37,435 bases of DNA. Source: Bacteroidales bacterium (GTDB lineage: Bacteria; Bacteroidota; Bacteroidia; Bacteroidales; VadinHA17). Positions 19,439-28,483 of this stretch are shown piece after piece. The stretch is taken from positions 1 through 37,435 of the forward strand of contig PMIJ01000068.1 of assembly GCA_003157015.1 (NCBI GenBank), in the 5' to 3' direction. The stretch's first letter is position 1, and the number at the start of each line of letters is the position of its first letter. A program made the position numbers and the translations under genes. The notes under the pieces were generated by a model that was given only the letters and a program-made list of their open reading frames with translations, searched no databases and was not told the DNA's origin.

Positions 19439-19816
19439 ATGGAAGATTCAAAAATGAAAAAACACGTAACCGTGGTTGGAGCGATTCAGATTGGCTTCGG
19501 AGTACTCGGTCTGATTGCAGCTGTTGCACTCTTCTTTGCTCTGAATTTTGCCAGAACTCAGGTTGGCGATGATGAAGTGGCAGGCGGGGTATTAAAATTG
19601 TTATCAATCAGTCTTCCTCTTCTGATCGGATTCCTGTCAACTCTTGGCCTGGTGGGAGGAATAGGACTTTTTACCTACCAGTCATGGGCCAGATACCTGG
19701 TGATCGTTGTCTCAGCTCTGGGATGCCTGAATATTCCTATCGGAACACTGAAAGGTGTATATGCTCTTTGGGTTTTATTGCAGGATGAAACTGTCAAACT
19801 GTTCGAGAAGAAATAA
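19439..19816 (+). CDS. Small integral membrane protein, unknown function
   Basis: 125 residues with three or four membrane segments (about 12-36, 53-80 and 84-113) and a C-terminal SWARYLVIV ... LKGVYALWVLLQDETVKLFEKK, a tail shared by many small uncharacterised membrane proteins. An in-frame Met at 19454 (MKKHVTVV) is an alternative start. It stands alone, with a hairpin and T-run 20 nt after its stop. No function is suggested by the neighbours. Confidence 0.65.
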   Translation: MEDSKMKKHVTVVGAIQIGFGVLGLIAAVALFFALNFARTQVGDDEVAGGVLKLLSISLPLLIGFLSTLGLVGGIGLFTYQSWARYLVIVVSALGCLNIPIGTLKGVYALWVLLQDETVKLFEKK

Positions 19817-19835
19817 TATTTTAAAAAAATATTGA

Positions 19836-19864
19836 GTAGAGACGCCCAATTTGGGCGTCTCTAC
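19836..19864 (+). terminator. 12-bp-stem hairpin after the small membrane protein gene
   Basis: GTAGAGACGCCC (19836-19847) and GGGCGTCTCTAC (19853-19864) form a perfect 12-bp stem with an AATTT loop. TATTTTT follows after 1 nt on the plus strand, and an A-rich tract precedes it, so it could terminate in both directions. Very similar GTAGAGACGC...GCGTCTCTAC palindromes occur as dispersed repeats in many bacteria, so it may be a repeat reused as a terminator. Confidence 0.5.
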
Positions 19865-19865
19865 G

Positions 19866-19873
19866 TATTTTTG
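19866..19873 (+). promoter_or_regulatory. Candidate -7 element for ettA
   Basis: TATTTTTG matches TAnnTTTG exactly and lies 22 nt before the ettA ATG, right after the hairpin. The T-run is shared with the possible terminator, so the match may be incidental; no correctly spaced -33 TTTG is present. Confidence 0.3.
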
Positions 19874-19895
19874 CCAGATAATCAACTTTAGTGTT

Positions 19896-21578
19896 ATGGC
19901 TGACGACAATAAGATCATTTTTTCAATGTACAGGGTAGGGAAATCATTTCCTCCTCACAGACAGGTACTTAAAGACATCTCTCTGTCATTCTTCCTGGGT
20001 GCTAAGATCGGAATTATAGGTTTGAATGGATCAGGAAAATCAACGCTTCTGAAAATTATCGCAGGCATAGAAAAAGAATACCAGGGTGAAATTACCTTTC
20101 TTCCGGGGCATTCCGTAGGACATCTTTCACAGGATCCTCTGCTTGAAGAAAACCGCACAGTCAGAGAAATTGTCGAAGAAGGTGTAAAGGATACAATGGA
20201 GATTATTAAAGAATTCGAAAAAATAAATAACAGCTTTGGCGCACCGGAAGTATATGAAAATCCTGATAAAATGCAGCAACTGATGGACCGGCAGGCTGTG
20301 CTGCAGGAGAAGATTGACTATTTCGATGGATGGAACATAGAGCATAAGCTTGAACGTGCAATGGATGCCCTGCGATGTCCTGAAAGTAATGCAAGAGTTA
20401 ATATTCTGTCCGGAGGAGAACGAAGAAGAGTTGCATTATGCCGCTTACTTTTACAGCAGCCCGATATTTTACTTCTCGATGAACCTACAAATCACCTTGA
20501 CGCCGAATCGGTTCAATGGCTTGAAACAACATTGAAGCAGTACAAAGGCACCGTAATCTGCATAACACACGACCGTTATTTTCTTGATAATGTTGCCGGG
20601 TGGATCCTTGAACTCGACAGGGGAGAAGGAATACCCTGGAAAGGCAATTATTCTTCATGGCTTGAACAAAAAACAAAGAGGCTTGAGTCAGAGGAAAAAG
20701 GAAATGTCAAAAGGAGGAAGATACTTGAAAGGGAACTTGAATGGGTAAGAATGTCGCCAAAAGCCCGCCATGCAAAATCAAAGGCAAGGCTGGGCGCTTA
20801 TGAGAATCTTCTTAATCAGGATGTGAAGCAGAAGGAAGATAAGCTTGAAATATTCATTCCGAACGGCCCCAGGCTCGGCGATAAAGTTATTGAAGCCCGT
20901 TCGGTCACAAAATTATTTGATGATAAAGTGCTTTTCGAAGACCTTGAATTCAGCTTGCCACCAAACGGAATTGTTGGTGTAATCGGGCCTAATGGTGCAG
21001 GGAAGACAACTCTTTTCAGAATGATAATGGGACAGGAACAAGCTTCAAAAGGAACATTTAATATTGGCGGTACAGTTACACTCGGATATGTTGACCAGGC
21101 ACATTCTGCTATCGATCCCGCAAAAACAGTATACGAAGTTATATCAGGAGGCCAGAACGATGTTATGGTTGGAAACCGGCTTGTGAATGCAAGAGCCTAT
21201 GTTGCCCGCTTTAATTTTACGGGTGCCGACCAGGAAAAGAAATGTGGTGTCCTTTCCGGGGGGGAAAGAAACAGGCTGCATCTTGCCCTTACATTGAAAT
21301 CAGGGGCAAATGTTCTTCTTCTCGATGAACCCACTAACGATATAGATGTTAATACTCTGAGAGCGCTTGAAGAAGGTCTTGAGAATTTTGCAGGTTGTGC
21401 GGTTATTATTTCCCATGACAGGTGGTTTCTCGACAGAGTTACAACTCATATGCTGGCCTTTGAAGGCAACTCAAAAGTTGTATGGTTCGAGGGAAATTAT
21501 TCAGACTACGAAGAGAATTATAAAAAGAGGGTTACTGATACAACTCCGGCCAGGATAAAGTACAAGAAACTTGTATAG
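19896..21578 (+). CDS. ettA: Energy-dependent translational throttle protein EttA (ABC-F)
   Basis: EttA binds the ribosomal E site and gates the first elongation steps according to the ATP/ADP ratio. The 560-residue protein has no membrane segments and two ABC domains: Walker A GLNGSGKST (42-50), LSGGERRR (171-178) and LLLDEPTNHLD (192-202) in the first; GPNGAGKTT (364-372), LSGGERNR and LLLDEPTNDID in the second. Between them is the charged linker (about 240-325) that contacts P-site tRNA in ABC-F proteins, with EWVRMSPKARHAKSKAR. The C-terminal ARIKYKKL and the 555-560-residue length fit EttA rather than Uup or YheS. The start is ATG 19896; an upstream TTG at 19851 lies within the hairpin. 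Confidence 0.93.
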   Translation: MADDNKIIFSMYRVGKSFPPHRQVLKDISLSFFLGAKIGIIGLNGSGKSTLLKIIAGIEKEYQGEITFLPGHSVGHLSQDPLLEENRTVREIVEEGVKDTMEIIKEFEKINNSFGAPEVYENPDKMQQLMDRQAVLQEKIDYFDGWNIEHKLERAMDALRCPESNARVNILSGGERRRVALCRLLLQQPDILLLDEPTNHLDAESVQWLETTLKQYKGTVICITHDRYFLDNVAGWILELDRGEGIPWKGNYSSWLEQKTKRLESEEKGNVKRRKILERELEWVRMSPKARHAKSKARLGAYENLLNQDVKQKEDKLEIFIPNGPRLGDKVIEARSVTKLFDDKVLFEDLEFSLPPNGIVGVIGPNGAGKTTLFRMIMGQEQASKGTFNIGGTVTLGYVDQAHSAIDPAKTVYEVISGGQNDVMVGNRLVNARAYVARFNFTGADQEKKCGVLSGGERNRLHLALTLKSGANVLLLDEPTNDIDVNTLRALEEGLENFAGCAVIISHDRWFLDRVTTHMLAFEGNSKVVWFEGNYSDYEENYKKRVTDTTPARIKYKKLV

Positions 21579-21905
21579 AAGCAACAGTTGCATAAGATTG
21601 CTTCGCTTCGCTTGTAATGACAGTGGTTATTAAGTAAAGATCCTATCACGTTAAAGAGAAGGGATGGGTTAAAAAATCAGAGAGAATAGATAAAAGACAA
21701 CAGATAAAAGTCCAAAGATTTCAGATTAAAATCAGATGTATTCCGGAAACTCCATGCACTCAGAAGATAATAAAATAAAAAGCCGGAAAAAGCGTTAAGG
21801 ACATGCCATGAGGAAAACTTTGGCACGGAATTTATTTTAAGGATTAGGGTTATAAAAAAACAGATTTAAAGAAACATTGAATCAAAATTAAAACATGTTA
21901 TCTGA
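21579..21905. other. 327-bp intergenic region between ettA and the acvB-like gene
   Basis: No supported ORF. Near the left end, AGATTGCTTCGCTTCGCTTG followed by TAATGACAG (21592-21620) resembles the degenerate 'agattcctcgct...ggaatgac' repeat seen at 9811-9840. The middle is A-rich with AGATAAAAG repeated (about 21689-21711). The right end holds a possible sigma-54 site (21820-21835) and an A/T-rich leader to the acvB-like start. Confidence 0.45.
21820..21835 (+). promoter_or_regulatory. Possible sigma-54 (RpoN) promoter, imperfect -12
   Basis: TTGGCACG (21820-21827) is a perfect -24 box. At the expected spacing the -12 box reads TTTAT instead of TTGC, so the second key dinucleotide (GC) is missing. 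If used, transcription would start near 21847, about 60 nt before the acvB-like ATG. No TAnnTTTG element is seen in this leader. Confidence 0.25.
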
Positions 21906-23333
21906 ATGAAAACCAGCAATATATTATCTTCTGTCTCAGCGTTTGTCATCATTTTATTGTCAGTGCAATCTTCCCGCGGTGCAGATGTATCAAGAGATTC
22001 CCTGAATATGGCTTTGTTTGGCAAAGTTTATATCTACAACCGTACAACAACTCCTAAGAATGTTATTCTGATGATTTCAGGTGATGCCGGCTGGAACTCA
22101 GGTCTAATCGGGTTTTCCCAGACATTTTCCGAGATGAATGCGCTTGTTATCGGAGTTGATATCCTGGAGTATTTTAAGGACCTAAGGCAAAGCACTGTTG
22201 AATGCTATAATGTTGCGGCAGATTTTGCTCAGCTGGCTGCCGCAGTGGAAAAGAAATATGATTTCCCAGATTATATTCCTCCCGTGCTTATGGGATACTC
22301 AAGCGGGGCAACACTGGTTTATGCAATACTTGCTCAGGAACGGCTTGGAACATTTATCGGAGGAATTTCCGTCGGTTTTTGTCCCGACATCGATCTGCCC
22401 AAAATGCTTTGTGAGCTTAATGGCCTTACTGTTACAGCAGATATTCCCGGGAAAAGATATATTCTTCAACCCGATGACAAACTTGGCTATCAATGGATAG
22501 TACTTGACGGGAAGTTAGATAAGATTTGCAGCTATCCGGCTGTTGAGGATTTTGTGTCAAAAACAAAAAACGCGGAGTTAATCACATTGCCAAAAGTAGG
22601 CCATGGTTTTTCAAAGTTGAGCGATTTTATGCCGCAATGGAAAGATGCCTACACCCGCTTAAACGCAAAATATGAGAAGGAAAAACCTCCCATAGTTGAT
22701 ATTGGTCAGGTTAAGAACCTCCCTGTAGTTATTACAAATTCCAAAATCAGAGACTTCCAGGCGCCTGCGGTATTGTTGATTTCCGGTGATGGCGGCTGGT
22801 ATGGTTTTGAGCAGTCAATCGCCGACAATTTTGCAAATCAGGGAATTCCTACAATTGGACTGGATTCAAGGAAATATTTCTGGACCAGGCGCACACCTGA
22901 GGAGACCGCTTCAGACATAGCTAAAGCTCTCAATTTTTACGGCAAGGAATGGGGAAGGAATAAGTTCATTCTGATTGGTTATTCCCTGGGAGCTGAACTG
23001 GTTCCTTTTATCGTAAACAGGTTACCTGACGAGATAAAAACCAAAATTGAATCCGTTGTCCTTTTATCTCCTGCCACAAATACCGATTTTGAGATACATA
23101 TTTCAAACATGATTGGAATTGGCAACCGGCAGAATACCTATTATACTATCGATGAGATCACAAAGTTGAAGAGCTTCACCACCCTGATCATTTTTGGTGA
23201 GGGGGAGAAAACTCAAATCCCCGATTTACTGAAAGGTACTTCGATCATCATCAGGAAGCTACCCGGTGATCATCATTATAAATTCAACCTGCCGCTGATA
23301 ATGCAGACTATGAAAGAGAGTAAAGTATTCTGA
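21906..23333 (+). CDS. AcvB/VirJ-type periplasmic hydrolase (two alpha/beta-hydrolase domains)
   Basis: A 475-residue exported protein (signal peptide about 1-26) with two related alpha/beta-hydrolase domains, the layout of full-length AcvB; VirJ is the second half only. Domain 1 has MISGDAGWNSG, nucleophile S132 in GYSSG and H233 in GHGFSK. Domain 2 has LISGDGGWYG (292-300), GLDSRKYFWTRRTPEE, S360 in GYSLGAELVPF and a catalytic His in LPGDHHYK (H456/H457), all classic VirJ-family blocks. In Agrobacterium AcvB hydrolyses lysyl-phosphatidylglycerol and sits next to the synthase gene lpiA; here the next gene, 22 nt away, encodes an MprF/LpiA-type synthase. The predicted role is hydrolysis of aminoacylated phospholipid in the periplasm. 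Confidence 0.85.
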   Translation: MKTSNILSSVSAFVIILLSVQSSRGADVSRDSLNMALFGKVYIYNRTTTPKNVILMISGDAGWNSGLIGFSQTFSEMNALVIGVDILEYFKDLRQSTVECYNVAADFAQLAAAVEKKYDFPDYIPPVLMGYSSGATLVYAILAQERLGTFIGGISVGFCPDIDLPKMLCELNGLTVTADIPGKRYILQPDDKLGYQWIVLDGKLDKICSYPAVEDFVSKTKNAELITLPKVGHGFSKLSDFMPQWKDAYTRLNAKYEKEKPPIVDIGQVKNLPVVITNSKIRDFQAPAVLLISGDGGWYGFEQSIADNFANQGIPTIGLDSRKYFWTRRTPEETASDIAKALNFYGKEWGRNKFILIGYSLGAELVPFIVNRLPDEIKTKIESVVLLSPATNTDFEIHISNMIGIGNRQNTYYTIDEITKLKSFTTLIIFGEGEKTQIPDLLKGTSIIIRKLPGDHHYKFNLPLIMQTMKESKVF

Positions 23334-23355
23334 AAATCTTAACTTTGGATTACTT

Positions 23356-25986
23356 ATGTCAATGACAGAAGATAACGCATCGGCTTCCATCAGGAACTTT
23401 TTTAAAGAAAAAGTTTTCATTTTTCTTAATGAGAACGCGAAGCTGATTACACAGTTCCTTTTTACCGCCCTGTTTATCATTCTGGCAGCCTGGTTCACCT
23501 TTCACCAGAAACACGAATTGTTTACAGTCAGGAATATCCTTTCTAATGCAAAAAGGGAATGGATAATTGCCGGAATAGGGCTTGTTTTCTTTTATATTTT
23601 TATCCAGGGCGCGATGTATGTGACATCTTTTGCTTCTATTGGTACGCGTCTGACTCTATGGGATGCCATTATTCTTTTTTTGAAACGCAACTTCATTAGT
23701 GTTTTTCTACCGGCTGGTGCAGTTTCTTCCCTGGCATTCTTCAGCAATGAAATAGAAAAGAAAGGGATCACCAGAACACAGGCGTACTTTGCCTCATCTA
23801 TCTATGCCTTTGTTGGTATATTGTCGGTGGTTATTGTGGCGATTCCGGCTTTCCTGTTTGTTGTATCGGGAGGTAGCTTAGGAATGGGAAAATGGTATGC
23901 TCTAAGCGGGATTATCCTTATTTTGCTTTTGTTTATTTATATCTATTATTCCCTTTTGAAAAAGGGGAAACTTTATTCCCTGATCATAAAGCTTTTTCCA
24001 AAAGCAGAACTTTTCATAGAGGAACTGAAAAACAATAAAATCAACAGTAAACAATTTATTTACACAGTTTTGATCTCTACCCTGATTGAATTCGTAGGAA
24101 TTGCACACGTTTATATTTCGATGATTGCCCTTAATTTTTCACCCTCCCTTTCTACTGCTATAATTGCTTATATAGTCGTGGTAATTTTTCTTATTATATC
24201 CCCTTTTTTGCGTGGATTGGGGGCGATAGAAGTTTCAATGGTTTATGTTCTTACACATTCAGGATTCACTAATGCTGACTCTATATCAATAACTCTGCTT
24301 TTCAGGTTTTTCGAATTCTGGCTCCCTCTGTTCACAGGTGTCGTAAGTTTTATGTTAAAAGTTGATAAATTGATAATGCGCATATTCCCGGCAGTTTTGA
24401 TCTTTATTCTGGGAATTGTGAACATCATTTCCGTTTTAACACCTGCACTCCCCGAAAGGTTAAGGTTGTTGAAAGATTACCTGCTCGTTGATTTTGTGAG
24501 TTTTTCCAATAGTTTTGTATTTATCGCAGGGTTATTTCTGCTTGTCACCGCGGCTTTTATGTTAAGGGGTTTACGCACTGCATGGTGGTTTGCAGTAGCG
24601 CTGAGTATAATTTCAATATTTGGAAATATTGCGAAAGGTATCGATTATGAGGAAGCAACAATAGCATTTCTTATAGTCGGCTCTCTTATTGCCACAAGAA
24701 AACAGTATTATGTAAAAACAAATCCAAAGCTGGGAACGGTCGGATTGCAGACAGCAGTGTTAAGCATAGCGGCTGTAATGTTATATGGTGTAGTTGGATT
24801 CTACTTTCTCGATAAAAGGCATTTTCATATTGACTTTAATATTTTTCAATCTTTCAGGTATACCCTTCAGAACTTTTTCCTCATTGGAAGCCGAGATCTT
24901 ATCCCTCACGATGCTTTTGCCCGCGATTTTATATACCTGATAAAAATCAGCGGTTTTGCTTCTATCGCATTTCTGATATACTCGCTTGTGAGACCGTATG
25001 TCTTCAGAATTACTCCCGAGGAGGAAGAAATTGCCCGTGCAAAATCCCTTACAAAGCAATATGGGAACTCTGCTGTTGATTATTTCAAAACCTATTCTGA
25101 TAAATTGATATTTACTCCAACTGAGATTAATGCGTTTATTTCGTACCGTGTCAGTCGTAATTTTGCGGTGGTTCTTGAGAATCCGGTTGCAGAAAACAGG
25201 GAGGAGATGAAAAAGTGTATTGTCTCTTTCAGTAAATATGCTTATGAAAACGGGCTAAAGGAAATATATTACAGGGTGCCCAAAGAGAGTCTGCCTGTTT
25301 ATAATGAATTATCAAGAAAAAGTCTTTTTCTTGGTCAGGAAGGCGTCGTTGATCTCAGTTCCTTTTCTCTTGAGGGCGGTGATAAAAAATCAATCAGGAA
25401 CGCTCTGAATAAAATAAAGGAACAGGGTTATACGACACATGTGAATACTCCACCCCTGCGCGACGGACTGATGCAGAAACTTAAGGCTGTAAGTGATGAA
25501 TGGCTGAAACTGACAGAAAGGGAAGAAATAATCTTTTCACAGGGCATGTTTGTCGAAAAAGAAATAAAGGACCAGACTGTAATATCTGTTGAAAACAGTG
25601 AAGAAAAGATTATTGCATTTTTAAATATCATACCTGACCATGTAAAAAACGAGGGTACCTATGATTTGCTCAGAAAAACCGCTGACGCTCCTAACGGAAT
25701 AATGGATTATATTTTGCTGGAACTTTTTAAGTATTTCAAAGACAATGGTATACAGTACATTAACCTCGGTTTTGCCCCGATGTCAGGTCTGAATGATCCC
25801 CATAACTTTACGGAAAAATCAATGAAGTTTGCCTACGAAAAAATCCGCTCTTTTTCCCATTACAAAGGACAAAGGGATTATAAAGATAAGTTCAATCCGA
25901 TCTGGAATGATAAATATCTGATTTATAGCAATGACTACGACCTGTTACAGGTACCTGGTGTGCTGACCCGGGTAATTAAACCCTGA
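23356..25986 (+). CDS. mprF: MprF/LpiA-type aminoacyl-phosphatidylglycerol synthase and flippase
   Basis: An 876-residue bifunctional membrane protein. The N-terminal two-thirds has many membrane helices (flippase plus linking TM region; e.g. FFSNEIEKKGITRTQAYFAS and ISPFLRGLGAIEVSMVYVL, typical of the flippase fold). Residues about 555-870 are the cytosolic DUF2156/GNAT-fold transferase domain, which moves an amino acid from aminoacyl-tRNA to phosphatidylglycerol; signature stretches are QYGNSAVDYF, FISYRVSRNFAVVLENPVA, NGIMDYILLELF, INLGFAPMSGL and HYKGQRDYKDKF. The length is close to S. aureus MprF (840). Lysine is the commonest substrate, but Ala or others cannot be excluded. It is operonic with the AcvB-like hydrolase. 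An 18-bp A/T palindrome (25988-26005) follows the stop. Confidence 0.9.
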   Translation: MSMTEDNASASIRNFFKEKVFIFLNENAKLITQFLFTALFIILAAWFTFHQKHELFTVRNILSNAKREWIIAGIGLVFFYIFIQGAMYVTSFASIGTRLTLWDAIILFLKRNFISVFLPAGAVSSLAFFSNEIEKKGITRTQAYFASSIYAFVGILSVVIVAIPAFLFVVSGGSLGMGKWYALSGIILILLLFIYIYYSLLKKGKLYSLIIKLFPKAELFIEELKNNKINSKQFIYTVLISTLIEFVGIAHVYISMIALNFSPSLSTAIIAYIVVVIFLIISPFLRGLGAIEVSMVYVLTHSGFTNADSISITLLFRFFEFWLPLFTGVVSFMLKVDKLIMRIFPAVLIFILGIVNIISVLTPALPERLRLLKDYLLVDFVSFSNSFVFIAGLFLLVTAAFMLRGLRTAWWFAVALSIISIFGNIAKGIDYEEATIAFLIVGSLIATRKQYYVKTNPKLGTVGLQTAVLSIAAVMLYGVVGFYFLDKRHFHIDFNIFQSFRYTLQNFFLIGSRDLIPHDAFARDFIYLIKISGFASIAFLIYSLVRPYVFRITPEEEEIARAKSLTKQYGNSAVDYFKTYSDKLIFTPTEINAFISYRVSRNFAVVLENPVAENREEMKKCIVSFSKYAYENGLKEIYYRVPKESLPVYNELSRKSLFLGQEGVVDLSSFSLEGGDKKSIRNALNKIKEQGYTTHVNTPPLRDGLMQKLKAVSDEWLKLTEREEIIFSQGMFVEKEIKDQTVISVENSEEKIIAFLNIIPDHVKNEGTYDLLRKTADAPNGIMDYILLELFKYFKDNGIQYINLGFAPMSGLNDPHNFTEKSMKFAYEKIRSFSHYKGQRDYKDKFNPIWNDKYLIYSNDYDLLQVPGVLTRVIKP

Positions 25987-26177
25987 AAATAATTTATAAA
26001 TTATTCATGAGATCTTTAATTTGGAGAATCCCTTATTAGCCCTCGGAATTCCGAATGAATCTGCCTTCTGGCAGGAGAATGAGGAATCGCCAAAATGGAA
26101 CATCTTGTTAATTATCGTACTTTCTAATTTATACGAAAATTATTGCCATTTTTGTATTACTGGTTTATAATGAAAAG

Positions 26178-28208
26178 ATGAAACGACTTCTGGCTCTTGT
26201 GTGCTTGCTGTGTAGTTTGAATAAGCTCTCTTATTCTCAAAACTTTACAGACAGTAATCTTCCCATAGTAATGATAAATACTGATGGAGGTGTCGATATC
26301 CCTGACGCACCAAGGGTATTTGCCGACATGAAAATAATTTTCAGGGGAACAGGTCAGCGGAATTATCTGGCTGATCAGAACACTGCGCAATATTTAAATT
26401 ACAACGGCCGCATAGATATAGAAATAAGAGGTTCCAGCTCGCAGACATTGCCAAAAAAACAGTTCGGACTTACAACTTACAAGACCGATAATGTTACGAA
26501 GGTCAATGTGAGTCTTCTGGGAATGCCTGCGGACAACGACTGGATACTTAATGGTCTTGGATATGAACCTTCTCTTATTCGCGATTATTTATGCTACAAT
26601 CTGTCAAGAATGATGGGGGAATATGCAAGCAGAACCGTTTACTGTGAAGTTATGATAAATGGCTCATATAACGGACTCTATGTTCTCCAGGAAAAAATAA
26701 AGCAGGGATCGGACAGGGTAAATGTAATGAAAATTGCTACAACCGATAACACCTTGCCAAACCTGTCGGGTGGGTATATTACAAAAGCAGATAAGACGAA
26801 TGCTGATGATCCGGTTGCCTGGACAATGTCGAGTTATCTGGGAGCTAATGATGTTACATTCATTCATGTGCAGCCAAAACCGGAAGATGTTACAGCTCAG
26901 CAGAACGACTTTATCCATACTGATTTTGAATTGCTCGAAAGTACAGCCTCAACAGGTAACACATCTTTGATAAACGGCTATCCTTCTTTGATCGATATCC
27001 CATCATTTGTTGATTTCATGTTGATAAGCGAGTTATCGGCCAATCCCGATGCCTATCAGTTCAGTACCTATTTTCATAAAGACAGGAATGGGAAACTGAA
27101 TGCAGGACCGATCTGGGACAACAACCTGACTTTCGGAAATGACCTGTTTATTTGGGGTTTCGACAGGAGTAAAACCGATACCTGGCAATTTAGCAACGGA
27201 GATAATAACGGTGCCAGATTCTGGAAAGATCTTTTCGCTAACTCCCAATTCAGATGTTACCTGTCAAAAAGATGGAACCAGCTTATTCAACCCGGTCAGC
27301 CTTTAAATACTTCGTTTATAATAGCCTTAATGGATAAGACTATCGACACTATCAGCGAAGCCTCAGTCAGGGAAAATATGAGATGGGGTACCGAATCAAA
27401 TATTTCAGCTGAGATAAATAATATGAAAGTCTGGCTGAAGCAAAGAACTGACTGGCTTACAGCAAATCTTGGATCGTTTTCAGATTGCAGCAATGTTCCC
27501 ATTCCTACCCTGGTGATTACTAAAATCATGTACAATCCATCTGTTTCAGTTGACTTTCCAATCAGCAATGATGAGGAATTCATTGAAATTAAAAATACCG
27601 GGAATAAAACGGTTGATTTAACCGGAGTTTATTTTAGCGGAACGGGATTTGTTTATCAGTTCCCTGCATATTCGGAAATTTTACCTGGCTCAAGTAAAAT
27701 ACTTGCGAGTAATCCGTCTGTCTTTATGGCTAAATTTGGGATCGCTCCATCGGGACAGTTTACCCGGAATTTGTCAAACAAAGGAGAGAAGCTAGTCCTT
27801 GCAGATGCATTTGGAAATGTAATTGACAGTGTAAGCTATTCAAACCTTCCACCCTGGCCAAATGCCGATGGTAACGGATCTTATTTGCAAGTGATAGATC
27901 CTTTTTCAGATAATAGTATTCCATCAAACTGGATTGCCTCAACAAATTCTATAACATCTGTCAGTGAGACTGAAAACAATACTAATCTGAAGTTTTACCC
28001 GACTCCTGTAAAAGGCAATCTCAGTATAGAATACTCAGGAACAATTAAAAGTGTGGAATTGCTGGATATCCAGGGAAAATCAATAAGAAAAATCGATATT
28101 AATTCCGGAAACTATAAGCTTGACATGAGTTCCTGTTCACAAGGTATTTATCTGATCAGGGTAATTACACCTGACGGGAATTTTATCCAAAAAATTATTA
28201 AAAACTAA
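26178..28208 (+). CDS. Secreted CotH-kinase-family protein with LTD domain and T9SS tail
   Basis: 676 residues: signal peptide (1-20); CotH domain (about 75-430) with RGSSSQTLPKKQFGL, SLIRDYLCYNLSRMMG, YNGLYVLQEKIKQGSDRVNV and the metal/active-site-like GPIWDNNLTFGN (310-320); a lamin-tail domain (about 445-580) with ITKIMYNP, DEEFIEIKNTG and VDLTGVYFSG; and a C-terminal type IX secretion sorting domain (about 603-676) with FYPTPVKGNLSIEY and GIYLIRVITPDG. CotH proteins are atypical protein kinases in Bacillus spores; no substrate is evident here. The T9SS tail predicts export across the outer membrane and cell-surface attachment. A 7-of-8 -7 element (CATTTTTG, 26147-26154) lies upstream. Confidence 0.9.
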   Translation: MKRLLALVCLLCSLNKLSYSQNFTDSNLPIVMINTDGGVDIPDAPRVFADMKIIFRGTGQRNYLADQNTAQYLNYNGRIDIEIRGSSSQTLPKKQFGLTTYKTDNVTKVNVSLLGMPADNDWILNGLGYEPSLIRDYLCYNLSRMMGEYASRTVYCEVMINGSYNGLYVLQEKIKQGSDRVNVMKIATTDNTLPNLSGGYITKADKTNADDPVAWTMSSYLGANDVTFIHVQPKPEDVTAQQNDFIHTDFELLESTASTGNTSLINGYPSLIDIPSFVDFMLISELSANPDAYQFSTYFHKDRNGKLNAGPIWDNNLTFGNDLFIWGFDRSKTDTWQFSNGDNNGARFWKDLFANSQFRCYLSKRWNQLIQPGQPLNTSFIIALMDKTIDTISEASVRENMRWGTESNISAEINNMKVWLKQRTDWLTANLGSFSDCSNVPIPTLVITKIMYNPSVSVDFPISNDEEFIEIKNTGNKTVDLTGVYFSGTGFVYQFPAYSEILPGSSKILASNPSVFMAKFGIAPSGQFTRNLSNKGEKLVLADAFGNVIDSVSYSNLPPWPNADGNGSYLQVIDPFSDNSIPSNWIASTNSITSVSETENNTNLKFYPTPVKGNLSIEYSGTIKSVELLDIQGKSIRKIDINSGNYKLDMSSCSQGIYLIRVITPDGNFIQKIIKN

Positions 28209-28483
28209 AGCCGCAGCTCTTAGTAGCACAACAATCTGATAAATTTTCTGTTTATAGGAATATGTCATTTTAGACTGGTAAACAGGTAATCAGAAAAGTT
28301 GTGATGTAAAGCTAAAACACGGAGCAGGCTTAAAGTCCATTGAGGCACTTTGTGTAATGCTTCGTGTACCTTTGTGGTAAAAGTAAAGACATTAACCGCT
28401 AAGGATCGCTAAGGACACACAAAGTAGCACTAAGGAAATGCAGAGAATATAATTTATTTATATAACCCCGCCACATATATTGA
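28209..28483. repeat. Intergenic region with a dispersed ACACAAAG-type repeat
   Basis: 275 bp without an ORF. ACTTTGTGT (28347-28355) and ACACAAAGT (28417-28425) are a perfect 9-bp inverted pair. The block 28401-28452 (CTAAGGACACACAAAGTAGC, then ACTAAGGAAATGCAGAGAA) matches, with gaps, the complement of 35641-35710 in the ABC cluster, so both are copies of one dispersed repeat in opposite orientations. Confidence 0.5.

Noticed and set aside
19267..19440. N-terminal extension of the small Cys-rich lipoprotein
   Set aside because: Only the Met at 19266 is followed directly by a lipoprotein signal; the extension has no family features and overlaps the next gene's leader.
25988..26005. 18-bp perfect palindrome AATAATTTATAAATTATT after mprF
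   Set aside because: It is made only of A and T, has no GC stem or T-run, and is too weak to call a terminator or operator.
28367..28374. TACCTTTG, an exact TAnnTTTG match, as promoter of the TonB receptor
   Set aside because: It belongs to the dispersed 'acctttgtgg' repeat, is about 110 nt from the start codon, and its nearest TTTG is only 14 nt upstream.
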